A stretch of 20,615 bases of DNA, from assembly GCA_964420325.1 (NCBI GenBank), contig CAYQSU010000062.1, positions 1 through 20,615 on the forward strand, read 5' to 3'. Shown piece after piece: positions 14,734 through 20,615 of the stretch (within the stretch, counting starts at the first letter, position 1; each line of letters opens with the position of its first letter). Source of the stretch: CAYQSU01 sp964420325. GTDB lineage: Bacteria; Pseudomonadota; Alphaproteobacteria; Rhodospirillales; Defluviicoccaceae. A program made the position numbers and the translations under genes. The notes beneath the pieces were generated by a model. That model worked only from the letters and a program-made list of their open reading frames with translations. It did not search any database and had not been told where the DNA came from.

Positions 14734-15614
14734 GCGCTTCGCAGCCGCCGGGGCGCGAGCTTCCCCTCCTGAGCGTCGAGCACCTGACGATGCGGTTCGG
14801 AGGTCTCGTCGCCATCGACGACGTCACGTTCGAGGCGGACAACCGCAAGATCACGGCGATCATCGGGCCGAACGGGGCCGGCAAGACCACGGTGTTCAAC
14901 TGCCTCACCGGTTTCTACAAGCCGAGCGTCGGCCGCCTCGTGCTTCGCCATCCGGAGAACGGCGAGTTCCTGCTCGAGCGCATGGAAGGCTTCACCATCC
15001 CGCAGAAGGCCGGCGTCGCCCGGACCTTTCAGAACATCCGTCTGTTCCCCGCCATGTCGGTGCTGGAGAACCTGATTGTCGCCCAGCACAACCGGCTGAT
15101 GCGGGCCTCCGGGTTCACCGTGACCGGTCTCCTCGGGTTTTCGAGCTTTCGCCGGGCGGAGCGGGAGGCAGTCGACCTCGCCCGCTACTGGCTCGACCGA
15201 ACCGGCCTCGTCGACCGCGCCGACTGGGAGGCGGGAAGCCTTCCGTATGGCGATCAGCGCAAGCTGGAGATCGCGCGGTCGATGTGCACTCTGCCGGTGC
15301 TGCTCTGCCTGGATGAGCCGGCGGCCGGTCTGAATCCCAGGGAATCGGCCGACCTCAACAAGCTGCTGTTGTTCATCCGCGACCACCACGAGATCGGCAT
15401 CCTCCTGATCGAGCACGACATGACCGTCGTCATGGGCATCTCGGACCACATCGTCGTGCTCGATTACGGCCGCAAGATCGCCGACGGCACTCCGGACGAG
15501 GTGCGCCGCGATCCGGCGGTGATCCGCGCCTACCTCGGCGAGGCCGAGGACGAGGAGCTGCCGCCCGAAGTATTGGAAGACTTGGCGGATGAGCTCGGCA
15601 CACCGAAGCGCTAG
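14730..15614 (+). CDS. livG: Branched-chain amino acid ABC transporter ATP-binding protein LivG
   Basis: One of the two ATPases that power the importer, 294 residues, cytoplasmic, docked on LivH and LivM. Nucleotide-binding motifs are Walker A GPNGAGKTT (46-54), Q-loop Gln101 in ARTFQNIRLF, the LivG-type signature LPYGDQRKLEIARS (171-184) in place of classical LSGGQ, Walker B LLCLDEP (191-197) and the switch His in LLIEHDMTVVM. A C-terminal acidic tail (EDEELPPEVLEDLADELG) extends past the usual end. The start is fixed by the ATGA overlap with livM. Confidence 0.95.
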
Positions 15615-15615
15615 C

Positions 15616-16326
15616 ATGCTCGCCATTGTCGGCGTCCACGCCTCGTACGGCAACATCGAGGCCCTGCGCGGCGTCGATGTCGAGGTCGGCAAGGGCGAGA
15701 TCGTCACGCTGATCGGCGCCAACGGCGCCGGCAAGTCCACCCTCCTGATGACCATCTGCGGCAATCCGCGGGCCGCCCGCGGCCGGATCGTCTTCGAGGG
15801 CAGCGACATCACGGAGAAGCCGACCCACGAGATCATCGCCTCCGGCATCTCCCAGGCCCCCGAAGGGCGGAGGATCTTCCCGCGGATGACGGTGCTCGAG
15901 AACCTGCACATGGGGGCGACCACCGCCCCGCCCGAGCGTCTGCCCGAGAGCCTCGACCAGGTGTTCTCGTTGTTTCCCATTCTCAAGGAGCGACGCGATC
16001 AACGGGGCGGCACCCTCTCCGGCGGCGAGCAGCAGATGCTGTCGATCGCCCGCGCGCTGATGAGCCGGCCGCGGCTCCTGCTCCTCGACGAGCCGTCGCT
16101 CGGCCTCGCGCCGATGGTCGTCAAGCAGATCTTCCGCGTCATCAAGGGGATCAACGAGGAGCAGGGGGTCACCGTCTTCCTGGTCGAGCAGAACGCCTAT
16201 CACGCGCTGCGGCTGGCCAACCGCGGCTACGTCATGGTCAACGGCCGGATCAGCCTCCAGGGCACCGGCGCCGAGCTCCTGGCCAATCCCGAGGTGCGCG
16301 CGGCGTACCTCGAGGGCGGCCACTAG
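15616..16326 (+). CDS. livF: Branched-chain amino acid ABC transporter ATP-binding protein LivF
   Basis: The second ATPase, 236 residues from this start. Motifs are Walker A GANGAGKST (34-42), Q-loop SQAPEGRRIFPRMTV, signature LSGGEQQ (134-140), Walker B LLLLDEP (154-160) with catalytic Glu159, and VEQNAYHAL in place of the H-loop, typical of LivF. An in-frame ATG at 15589, inside the end of livG, would add nine residues (MSSAHRSAS). I chose 15616, one base past the livG stop, because family members start MLxVxGVHASYG. Neither start has a strong ribosome binding site, so coupling to livG is likely. Confidence 0.94.
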   Translation: MLAIVGVHASYGNIEALRGVDVEVGKGEIVTLIGANGAGKSTLLMTICGNPRAARGRIVFEGSDITEKPTHEIIASGISQAPEGRRIFPRMTVLENLHMGATTAPPERLPESLDQVFSLFPILKERRDQRGGTLSGGEQQMLSIARALMSRPRLLLLDEPSLGLAPMVVKQIFRVIKGINEEQGVTVFLVEQNAYHALRLANRGYVMVNGRISLQGTGAELLANPEVRAAYLEGGH

Positions 16327-16342
16327 ATCGCCGAGGGGAGCG

Positions 16343-16684
16343 ATGGAAGAGATTCTGGGGACGTCGCTGCCGGTCTACATCGGCGTCGTCGTCGTCATCA
16401 TGGGGTTCGCCGCGTTCATGACCGGGCAGGCCATGGCCAACACGTGGAAACCGATGTGGGAGCTGATCGTCTACGTCTTCCTCCTCGGCCTCGCCGCCCG
16501 ATTCCTCGTCTTCGCTCTCTACCAGGGGGCTCTCCTCTCGGTGGGCGGCTATCTGATCGACGTCGCCGTCCTGCTCGTCATCGCGCTCTTCGCCTTTCGC
16601 CTGACCCGGGCGCGACGCATGGTCGCCCAGTATCCGTGGATCTACGAGCGCGACGGACTGTTCGGCTGGCGCAATCGCCACTGA
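16343..16684 (+). CDS. Small membrane protein of the liv cluster (DUF6867-like)
   Basis: The 113-residue protein has three hydrophobic segments (about 10-30, 40-62 and 65-85) followed by a basic stretch (FRLTRARRMVAQYPW) and a polar C-terminus, so it is probably an inner-membrane protein. It starts MEEILGTSLPVYIGVVVVIMGFAAFMTGQAMANTW, a pattern I know from small proteins (DUF6867) in alphaproteobacterial liv gene clusters. GAGGGGAG sits just before its start and it follows livF by 16 bases, so it is part of the operon. Its role in transport, for example as an accessory or assembly subunit, is unproven. Confidence 0.78.
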   Translation: MEEILGTSLPVYIGVVVVIMGFAAFMTGQAMANTWKPMWELIVYVFLLGLAARFLVFALYQGALLSVGGYLIDVAVLLVIALFAFRLTRARRMVAQYPWIYERDGLFGWRNRH

Positions 16685-16700
16685 CGGCCGCATCACCCTA

Positions 16701-16728
16701 TTGTCAGGAACAAGAGCCGTGCTAACCT
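16701..16728 (+). promoter_or_regulatory. Candidate promoter of the binding-protein gene
   Basis: TTGTCA (16701-16706) and TAACCT (16723-16728), 16 bases apart, resemble a sigma-70 promoter. TG one base before the -10 gives an extended -10 motif. It lies 100 bases upstream of the binding-protein ATG and would allow extra expression of the periplasmic component, which is usually needed in excess over the permease. Confidence 0.35.
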
Positions 16729-16827
16729 GCGCCGCTGGCTACAGTCCGGTTTACAGAGAGACATGTCTGGACATTTCGCCGGACGGACGGCCGGGCGTGT
16801 CGTTCCAATGGGGAGTGGGAGACTGAG

Positions 16828-17928
16828 ATGAGATCCCTGAAGCTACTTGCAACGGCAGCCGCCGTTGCCGTCGGCGGCCTCGGCGTGGCGAAGGCCGACA
16901 TCATGATCGCGACGGCGGGCCCGATGACGGGACCGTACGCCGTGTTCGGCGCCCAGATGAAGGCGGGGGCGGAGCAGGCAGTCGCCGACATCAACGCGGC
17001 CGGCGGCGTGCTCGGCCAGAACCTCAAGCTGGTAATCGGCGACGATGCGTGCGACCCGAAGCAGGCGGTCGCCGTGGCCAACCAGTTCGCCGGGCAGGGC
17101 GTCGTCTTTGTCGCCGGGCACTTCTGCTCGGGTTCGTCGATCCCGGCCTCCGACGTCTATCACGAGGAGGGCATCCTGCAGATCTCTCCGGCGTCGACCA
17201 ACCCGCAGCTCACGGAAGCGGGCAAGTGGAACGTGTTCCGCACCTGCGGCCGCGACGACCAGCAGGGCATCGTCGCCGGCAACTACATGGCCGACCATTT
17301 CAAAGGTAAACGTGTCGCCGTCGTCCACGACAAGCAGGCGTACTCGAAGGGCCTTGCCGACGAGACGAAGAAGCAGCTCAACAAGCGCGGGGTGCAAGAG
17401 GTGCTGTATGACACCATCACCCCCGGCGAAAAGGACTACTCGGCGCTGGTCAGCAAGCTCAAGGCCAACGGCGTGGACGTCCTCTACTACGGCGGATACC
17501 ACACCGAGGCCGGCCTGATCGTCCGCCAGATGCGGGACCAGGGGATGAACACCCTCCTGATCTCCGGCGACGCCCTCGTCACCGACGAGTACTGGAGCAT
17601 CACCGGCGCTCTCGGCGAGGGCACGCTGATGACCTTCAGCCCCGATCCGCGCAAGAACCCGGTTGCGGCGCCGATCGTCAAGACTTTCCGCGACAGGGGC
17701 ATCGAGCCCGAGGGCTACACGCTCTACACCTACGGCGCCATCCAGGCTTGGCTGCAGGCCGTCAACAAGGCCGGCACCACCGATCCCGAGAAGATCGCTC
17801 CGGTGCTTAAGGCGGATCAGTTCGAGACCGTGCTCGGCAACATCGGCTTCGACGACAAGGGTGACGTCACCGCGCCGGGGTACGTGTTCTACGTATGGAA
17901 GGACGGCACCTACGACTACGTCGAGTAG
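16828..17928 (+). CDS. livK: Periplasmic branched-chain amino acid binding protein
   Basis: The 366-residue protein is a type I periplasmic binding protein of the leucine/isoleucine/valine class that delivers substrate to LivHM. A signal peptide (about 1-23, ending AKA-D) is followed by IMIATAGPMTGPYAVFGAQMKAGAEQAVADINAAGG, then GDDACDPKQAVAVANQF, HFCSGSSIPASDVYHEEGILQISPASTNPQLTE, the domain-crossing DKQAYSKGLAD and KDYSALVSKLKANGVDVLYYGGYHTEAG. The paired cysteines near CDPK and HFCSGSS match the conserved disulfide of the class. The Ser/Thr cluster in PASTNP is the expected contact for the ligand's carboxylate. It lies 143 bases after the small membrane gene, with its own candidate promoter, and ends in a strong hairpin. 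The symbol livJ would be equally acceptable. Confidence 0.94.
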   Translation: MRSLKLLATAAAVAVGGLGVAKADIMIATAGPMTGPYAVFGAQMKAGAEQAVADINAAGGVLGQNLKLVIGDDACDPKQAVAVANQFAGQGVVFVAGHFCSGSSIPASDVYHEEGILQISPASTNPQLTEAGKWNVFRTCGRDDQQGIVAGNYMADHFKGKRVAVVHDKQAYSKGLADETKKQLNKRGVQEVLYDTITPGEKDYSALVSKLKANGVDVLYYGGYHTEAGLIVRQMRDQGMNTLLISGDALVTDEYWSITGALGEGTLMTFSPDPRKNPVAAPIVKTFRDRGIEPEGYTLYTYGAIQAWLQAVNKAGTTDPEKIAPVLKADQFETVLGNIGFDDKGDVTAPGYVFYVWKDGTYDYVE

Positions 17929-17950
17929 GCCGTCCGCGGGCAGTTGCCGC

Positions 17951-17984
17951 AAGGGCCCGGAAAGAGGTCGTTTCCGGGCCCTTT
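17951..17984. terminator. Strong bidirectional hairpin terminator
   Basis: A perfect 13-bp stem (AAGGGCCCGGAAA at 17951-17963, complement at 17971-17983) with a seven-base loop lies 22 bases after the binding-protein stop and ends in TTT on the plus strand. It sits between two convergent genes and can also end the minus-strand mucR-type transcript. The U-tract is short, so efficiency depends on the stem. Confidence 0.75.
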
Positions 17985-18021
17985 GCATGCGCGGACAAAG
18001 AGGCGGGCCGGGCCGTCTCCG

Positions 18022-18462
18022 TCAGGTGCCGCGGCGCAATCGCTTTCCCGGCTTACGGCCGAGACCGATCTTCTTCGCGAACTCCGATCTCTGCCGGGCG
18101 TAGTTCGGCGCGACCATCGGGTAGTCGGGAGCCAGGTTCCACTTGGCCCGGTACTCCTCTGGCGTCATCCCGTAGGTCGTCTGCAGATGGCGCTTCAGCA
18201 TTTTCAGCTTCTTGCCGTCCTCCAGGCAGACGATGTAATCCGGCGATACGGACTTTCGGATCGGCACCGCCGGTTTCTGCGGTTCGGGAGCACCCTCCGT
18301 GCTCAGGGTCTCCAGCTCGCTGAGAGACAGATACACGCTCTGGATAACCTCGGGAATCTGGGCCGTGGCAACCTGGTTATTACTCAAATATGCGGCAACG
18401 ACATCGACCGCCATACGAAGTATGTCTTCCCGTTCCACCGTTGCATCCATGCCATCGCTCAT
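18022..18462 (-). CDS. MucR/Ros-family transcriptional regulator
   Basis: MucR/Ros proteins are alphaproteobacterial DNA-binding regulators that silence many genes by binding AT-rich sites, often including their own promoter. The 146-residue product has the N-terminal oligomerisation region (about 8-50), an acidic/Pro linker and the C-terminal Ros-type domain PDYIVCLEDGKKLKMLKRHLQTTYGMTPEEYRAKW. In Agrobacterium Ros the zinc ligands are Cys79, Cys82, His92 and His97. Here the same positions are Cys79, Asp82, His92 and Tyr97, with Thr at 96. The site is thus unlikely to hold zinc in the classical way, as reported for some rhizobial homologues that fold without metal. The tail PMVAPNYARQRSEFAKKIGLGRK is family-typical. 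It is transcribed alone, convergent with the binding-protein gene and divergent from rpiB. Confidence 0.92.
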   Translation of the reverse strand: MSDGMDATVEREDILRMAVDVVAAYLSNNQVATAQIPEVIQSVYLSLSELETLSTEGAPEPQKPAVPIRKSVSPDYIVCLEDGKKLKMLKRHLQTTYGMTPEEYRAKWNLAPDYPMVAPNYARQRSEFAKKIGLGRKPGKRLRRGT

Positions 18463-18789
18463 CGCTATTCAACCTTGATTAGATGTCTGTGAACAGTCCG
18501 GCCATCTTTCCCGCAGTTGGTTTATCTTGTCAATTCGAAAATAGACGAGCCGACCGTTTTTATTGAGAAATCCCCGGTGAGCTTCCAATAAAGACCGGAC
18601 TTGCTGCTTGTCCGGAGGCTCGCACACCATGGGCAACGCGCCGCTCCGCCTGCTGCCGCCGTCGACCCCGACGGTCGCGAGGCGATCGGCCGGCGACAGC
18701 TTGTGGCGGTCTGGCGTCGCCGTTCGACATATGGTAGGGTCCTCGCCCGGAGACCCACCCCTGACAGGAACGGTTGCGGCGCCCGAACG
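18463..18789. other. AT-richer intergenic region between mucR-type gene and rpiB
   Basis: The 327 bases include a visibly AT-richer part (about 18470-18600), with T and A runs around 18520-18590, unlike the rest of the window. This suits MucR-type autoregulation, since the family prefers AT-rich DNA. A candidate promoter for the regulator is listed separately. Toward rpiB, TATGGT and TAGGGT (18730-18740) could be -10 elements on the plus strand, but I find no good -35 partner. I see no convincing gene here. Confidence 0.5.
18504..18533 (-). promoter_or_regulatory. Candidate promoter of the mucR-type gene
   Basis: On the minus strand a perfect TTGACA (18533-18528) is followed after 18 bases by AAAGAT (18509-18504), a weak -10. 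Transcription would start about 35 bases before the ATG at 18462. The surrounding AT-rich DNA makes this the best promoter position upstream of the gene. Confidence 0.42.
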
Positions 18790-19230
18790 ATGAGCGAGAC
18801 CGTCGCCATTGCCAGCGATCACGCCGGATATCACTTGAAGCAGGTGCTCAAGGACGAACTGGCTGAGCTCGGCTTTCGCGTCCTCGACCTCGGTGCAGAG
18901 GGCACGGACTCGGTCGACTACCCCGATTTCGGCTACGCGATGGCGCACACGCTCCGGGACGGCAGGGCGGCGCGCGGCGTGCTCGTCTGCGGCAGCGGCG
19001 TCGGCATCAGTATCGCCGCCAACCGCTATCCGGAGGTGAGGGCGGCACTCGTTCACGATGCGCTCGGGGCCAGGCTTGCTCGCGAGCACAACGACGCCAA
19101 TGTCATCTGCTTCGGCGGACGGATGATCGGCGCCGACGTCGCCCGCGATTGTCTCCGGGTATTTCTCGAAACCCGGTTCCACGGCGGCCGCCATGCGCGG
19201 CGCGTCGACAAGCTATCGAAGCCCATCTGA
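18790..19230 (+). CDS. rpiB: Ribose-5-phosphate isomerase B
   Basis: This cytoplasmic enzyme interconverts ribose 5-phosphate and ribulose 5-phosphate. The 146-residue protein has the RpiB/LacAB layout: VAIASDHAGYHLK with Asp10 and His11 for substrate binding, VDYPDF, the catalytic Cys67 in LVCGSGVGISIAANR, and ALVHDALGARLAREHNDANV with His100. The tail is family-typical (ETRFHGGRHARRVDKL). Length is close to the usual 145-150. The start is ATG 18790, after the GC-rich leader. The next gene, glyA, begins 22 bases after its stop, so the two form an rpiB-glyA operon, an arrangement I recall in many alphaproteobacteria. Confidence 0.95.
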   Translation: MSETVAIASDHAGYHLKQVLKDELAELGFRVLDLGAEGTDSVDYPDFGYAMAHTLRDGRAARGVLVCGSGVGISIAANRYPEVRAALVHDALGARLAREHNDANVICFGGRMIGADVARDCLRVFLETRFHGGRHARRVDKLSKPI

Positions 19231-19252
19231 CGGCAAGGAAGGACGGAAGAGC

Positions 19253-20563
19253 ATGCCCGTAGTCAAGCCGACATACCCCAGCGGAGCCTACGACCGCTTC
19301 TTCGAGGCGTCTCTGGCTCAGACCGACCCCGAGATCGATGCGGCGATCCGTGCCGAGTTGAAGCGGCTCAAGGAGCACATCGAGCTGATCGCTTCCGAGA
19401 ACATCGTGTCGCGGGCGGTGCTCGAGGCGCAAGGCTCGGTGATGACCAACAAGTACGCCGAGGGCTATCCCGGTCGCCGCTATTACGGCGGCTGCGAGCA
19501 CGTCGACGAGGCGGAGGCCCTGGCCATCGAGCGGGCGCAGCGGCTGTTCGGCTGCGAATGGGTGAACGTCCAGCCCCATTCCGGGTCTCAGGCCAACGGG
19601 GCCGTGTACTTTGCGCTGATGCAGCCGGGCGACGTCTTGATGGGCATGTCGCTGGCTGCCGGGGGTCATCTCACCCACGGAGCGCCGCCCTCCCAGACCG
19701 GCAAGTGGTTCAAGGCGGTTCATTACGGCGTCCGGCGCGAGGACGCGCGGATCGACTTCGAGGAGGTCGAGCGCGTCGCCCTCGCGCATCGCCCGAAGGT
19801 GATCGTCGCCGGCGGCTCGGCCTATCCCAGGATCATCGACTTCGCGCGGTTTCGCGCCATCGCCGACAGTGTCGGAGCGTATCTGATGGTCGACATGGCC
19901 CACTTCGCCGGCCTGGTGGCGGCGGGCGTCCACCCGAGCCCGTTCCCGCACGCCCACGTCGTCACCACGACCACCCACAAGACGCTGCGCGGGCCGCGCG
20001 GCGGGATGATCCTCGCCGAGGACGCCGACATCGGCAGGAAGATCAACTCCGCGGTGTTCCCGGGCCTGCAGGGGGGACCCTTGATGCACGTCATCGCGGC
20101 CAAGGCGGTCGCCTTCGGCGAAGCGCTCAGGCCCGAATTCCGGACATACGCGAAGACGGTCGTGGAGAACGCCAAGATGCTGGCGTCGGTGCTCGCCGAG
20201 CGCGGTCTCGACATCGTTTCGGGCGGGACCGACACCCATCTTCTGCTCGTCGATCTGCGCCCCAAGCGGCTCACCGGCAAGGCGGCCGAAGCGAGCCTCG
20301 GCAGGGCCCATCTGACCTGCAACAAGAACGGCATCCCGTTCGATCCGGAAAAGCCTACGGTGACCTCCGGCGTCCGCCTCGGCACCCCCGCCGGCACCTC
20401 CCGCGGCTTCGGGCCGGCCGAGTTCCGGCGGGTCGGCGAGCTGATCGCCGACGTCCTCGACGGCCTCGGCGGCGTCACCGACGACAACGGCGCCGCCGAG
20501 TCCCTTTCCCGCCGCAAGGTCGTCGAGCTCTGCCGGCGGTTTCCCGTCTATTCGGATCTCTAG
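19253..20563 (+). CDS. glyA: Serine hydroxymethyltransferase
   Basis: This PLP enzyme converts serine and tetrahydrofolate to glycine and 5,10-methylenetetrahydrofolate, the main entry to one-carbon metabolism. The 436-residue protein shows IELIASENIVSRAVLEAQGS, TNKYAEGYPGRRYYGGCEHVD, VQPHSGSQAN, AYLMVDMAHFAGLVAAG and the PLP lysine in TTTHKTLRGPRGG (Lys243). The C-terminal TSGVRLGTPAGTSRGFG is also present. The chosen ATG (19253) has an AAGGAAGG ribosome binding site in the short gap after rpiB. An upstream ATG at 19193 would overlap rpiB by 38 bases and add an atypical leader. An N-terminus about 18 residues longer than the E. coli type is normal for alphaproteobacteria. Confidence 0.96.
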   Translation: MPVVKPTYPSGAYDRFFEASLAQTDPEIDAAIRAELKRLKEHIELIASENIVSRAVLEAQGSVMTNKYAEGYPGRRYYGGCEHVDEAEALAIERAQRLFGCEWVNVQPHSGSQANGAVYFALMQPGDVLMGMSLAAGGHLTHGAPPSQTGKWFKAVHYGVRREDARIDFEEVERVALAHRPKVIVAGGSAYPRIIDFARFRAIADSVGAYLMVDMAHFAGLVAAGVHPSPFPHAHVVTTTTHKTLRGPRGGMILAEDADIGRKINSAVFPGLQGGPLMHVIAAKAVAFGEALRPEFRTYAKTVVENAKMLASVLAERGLDIVSGGTDTHLLLVDLRPKRLTGKAAEASLGRAHLTCNKNGIPFDPEKPTVTSGVRLGTPAGTSRGFGPAEFRRVGELIADVLDGLGGVTDDNGAAESLSRRKVVELCRRFPVYSDL

Positions 20564-20594
20564 TGCACTGACTCATTCAAGAGATACAGGCGAT

Positions 20595-20615
20595 GTGGTG
20601 AGTTTGGCGAGGATG
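20595..20615 (+). CDS. Possible start of a gene cut by the right edge
   Basis: A GTG at 20595 opens a frame that reads VVSLARM up to the edge, after a weak ACAGG. It does not look like nrdR, which often follows glyA, because the expected MRCPFC start is absent. A start of the type VSLAR occurs in some ABC-transporter permeases, but seven codons cannot decide. The in-frame ATG at 20593 in the adjacent frame stops after two codons. Confidence 0.15.

Noticed and set aside
18469..18630. A 53-codon minus-strand open frame ending six bases before the mucR-type start
   Set aside because: The peptide looks superficially protein-like (GRLVYFRIDKINQLRERW) but the codon third positions are AT-rich unlike real genes here, there is no good ribosome binding site, and the probable mucR promoter lies inside it. 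Kept as a doubtful leader peptide only.
20564..20615. An insertion-sequence end after glyA
   Set aside because: The segment is less GC-rich than its surroundings, but no inverted repeat, target duplication or transposase sequence can be shown in 52 bases.

Overview
The window is about 20.6 kb of GC-rich, densely coding chromosomal DNA. It looks like an alphaproteobacterium, most likely Rhodospirillales-like. This rests on the very high third-position GC, a MucR/Ros-family regulator with a degenerate zinc finger, a magnesium-type HemB, a fused isobutyryl-CoA mutase, and small proteins (DUF6898-like, DUF6867-like) that I associate with that group. The taxonomic call is an inference from recollected family distributions, not from a database search. 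I see no rRNA, tRNA, CRISPR array, insertion sequence or prophage gene.

Layout. (1) Positions 300-3445, minus strand: a compact five-gene operon of uncharacterised proteins. It holds two DUF2589-family proteins, an 84-residue conserved-looking protein, a third divergent DUF2589-like protein with a membrane segment near its C-terminus, and a secreted protein made of two tandem ~113-residue repeats. A perfect 14-bp hairpin sits between the third and fourth genes. This is the best candidate for an undescribed system. (2) Positions 3685-4932, plus strand: a secreted thermonuclease with an extra C-terminal domain, then a stand-alone CheW-domain protein. (3) Positions 4919-7230, minus strand: metY (O-acetylhomoserine sulfhydrylase type) and hemB, overlapping at GTGA, with an unusual structured leader in front of metY. 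(4) Positions 7475-12203, plus strand: icmF (fused isobutyryl-CoA mutase, preceded by a 16-bp perfect palindrome), an exported dienelactone-hydrolase-like protein with Asp where the nucleophile should be, and a small DUF6898-like protein. (5) Positions 12496-17928, plus strand: a complete branched-chain amino acid type ABC transporter, livH-livM-livG-livF, a small membrane protein, and the periplasmic binding protein, ending in a strong hairpin terminator. (6) Positions 18022-18462, minus strand: a MucR/Ros-type regulator. (7) Positions 18790-20563, plus strand: rpiB-glyA.

How the genes fit together. The liv transporter and IcmF both belong to branched-chain amino acid and short branched acyl-CoA metabolism, so their proximity may be functional, although a separate gene pair lies between them. 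MetY, HemB and GlyA are housekeeping enzymes of sulfur amino acid, tetrapyrrole and one-carbon metabolism. RpiB interconverts pentose phosphates. The DUF2589 operon has no metabolic signature. Its composition (two soluble paralogues, one membrane-tethered paralogue, one exported repeat protein) suggests an envelope-associated assembly, but that is inference.
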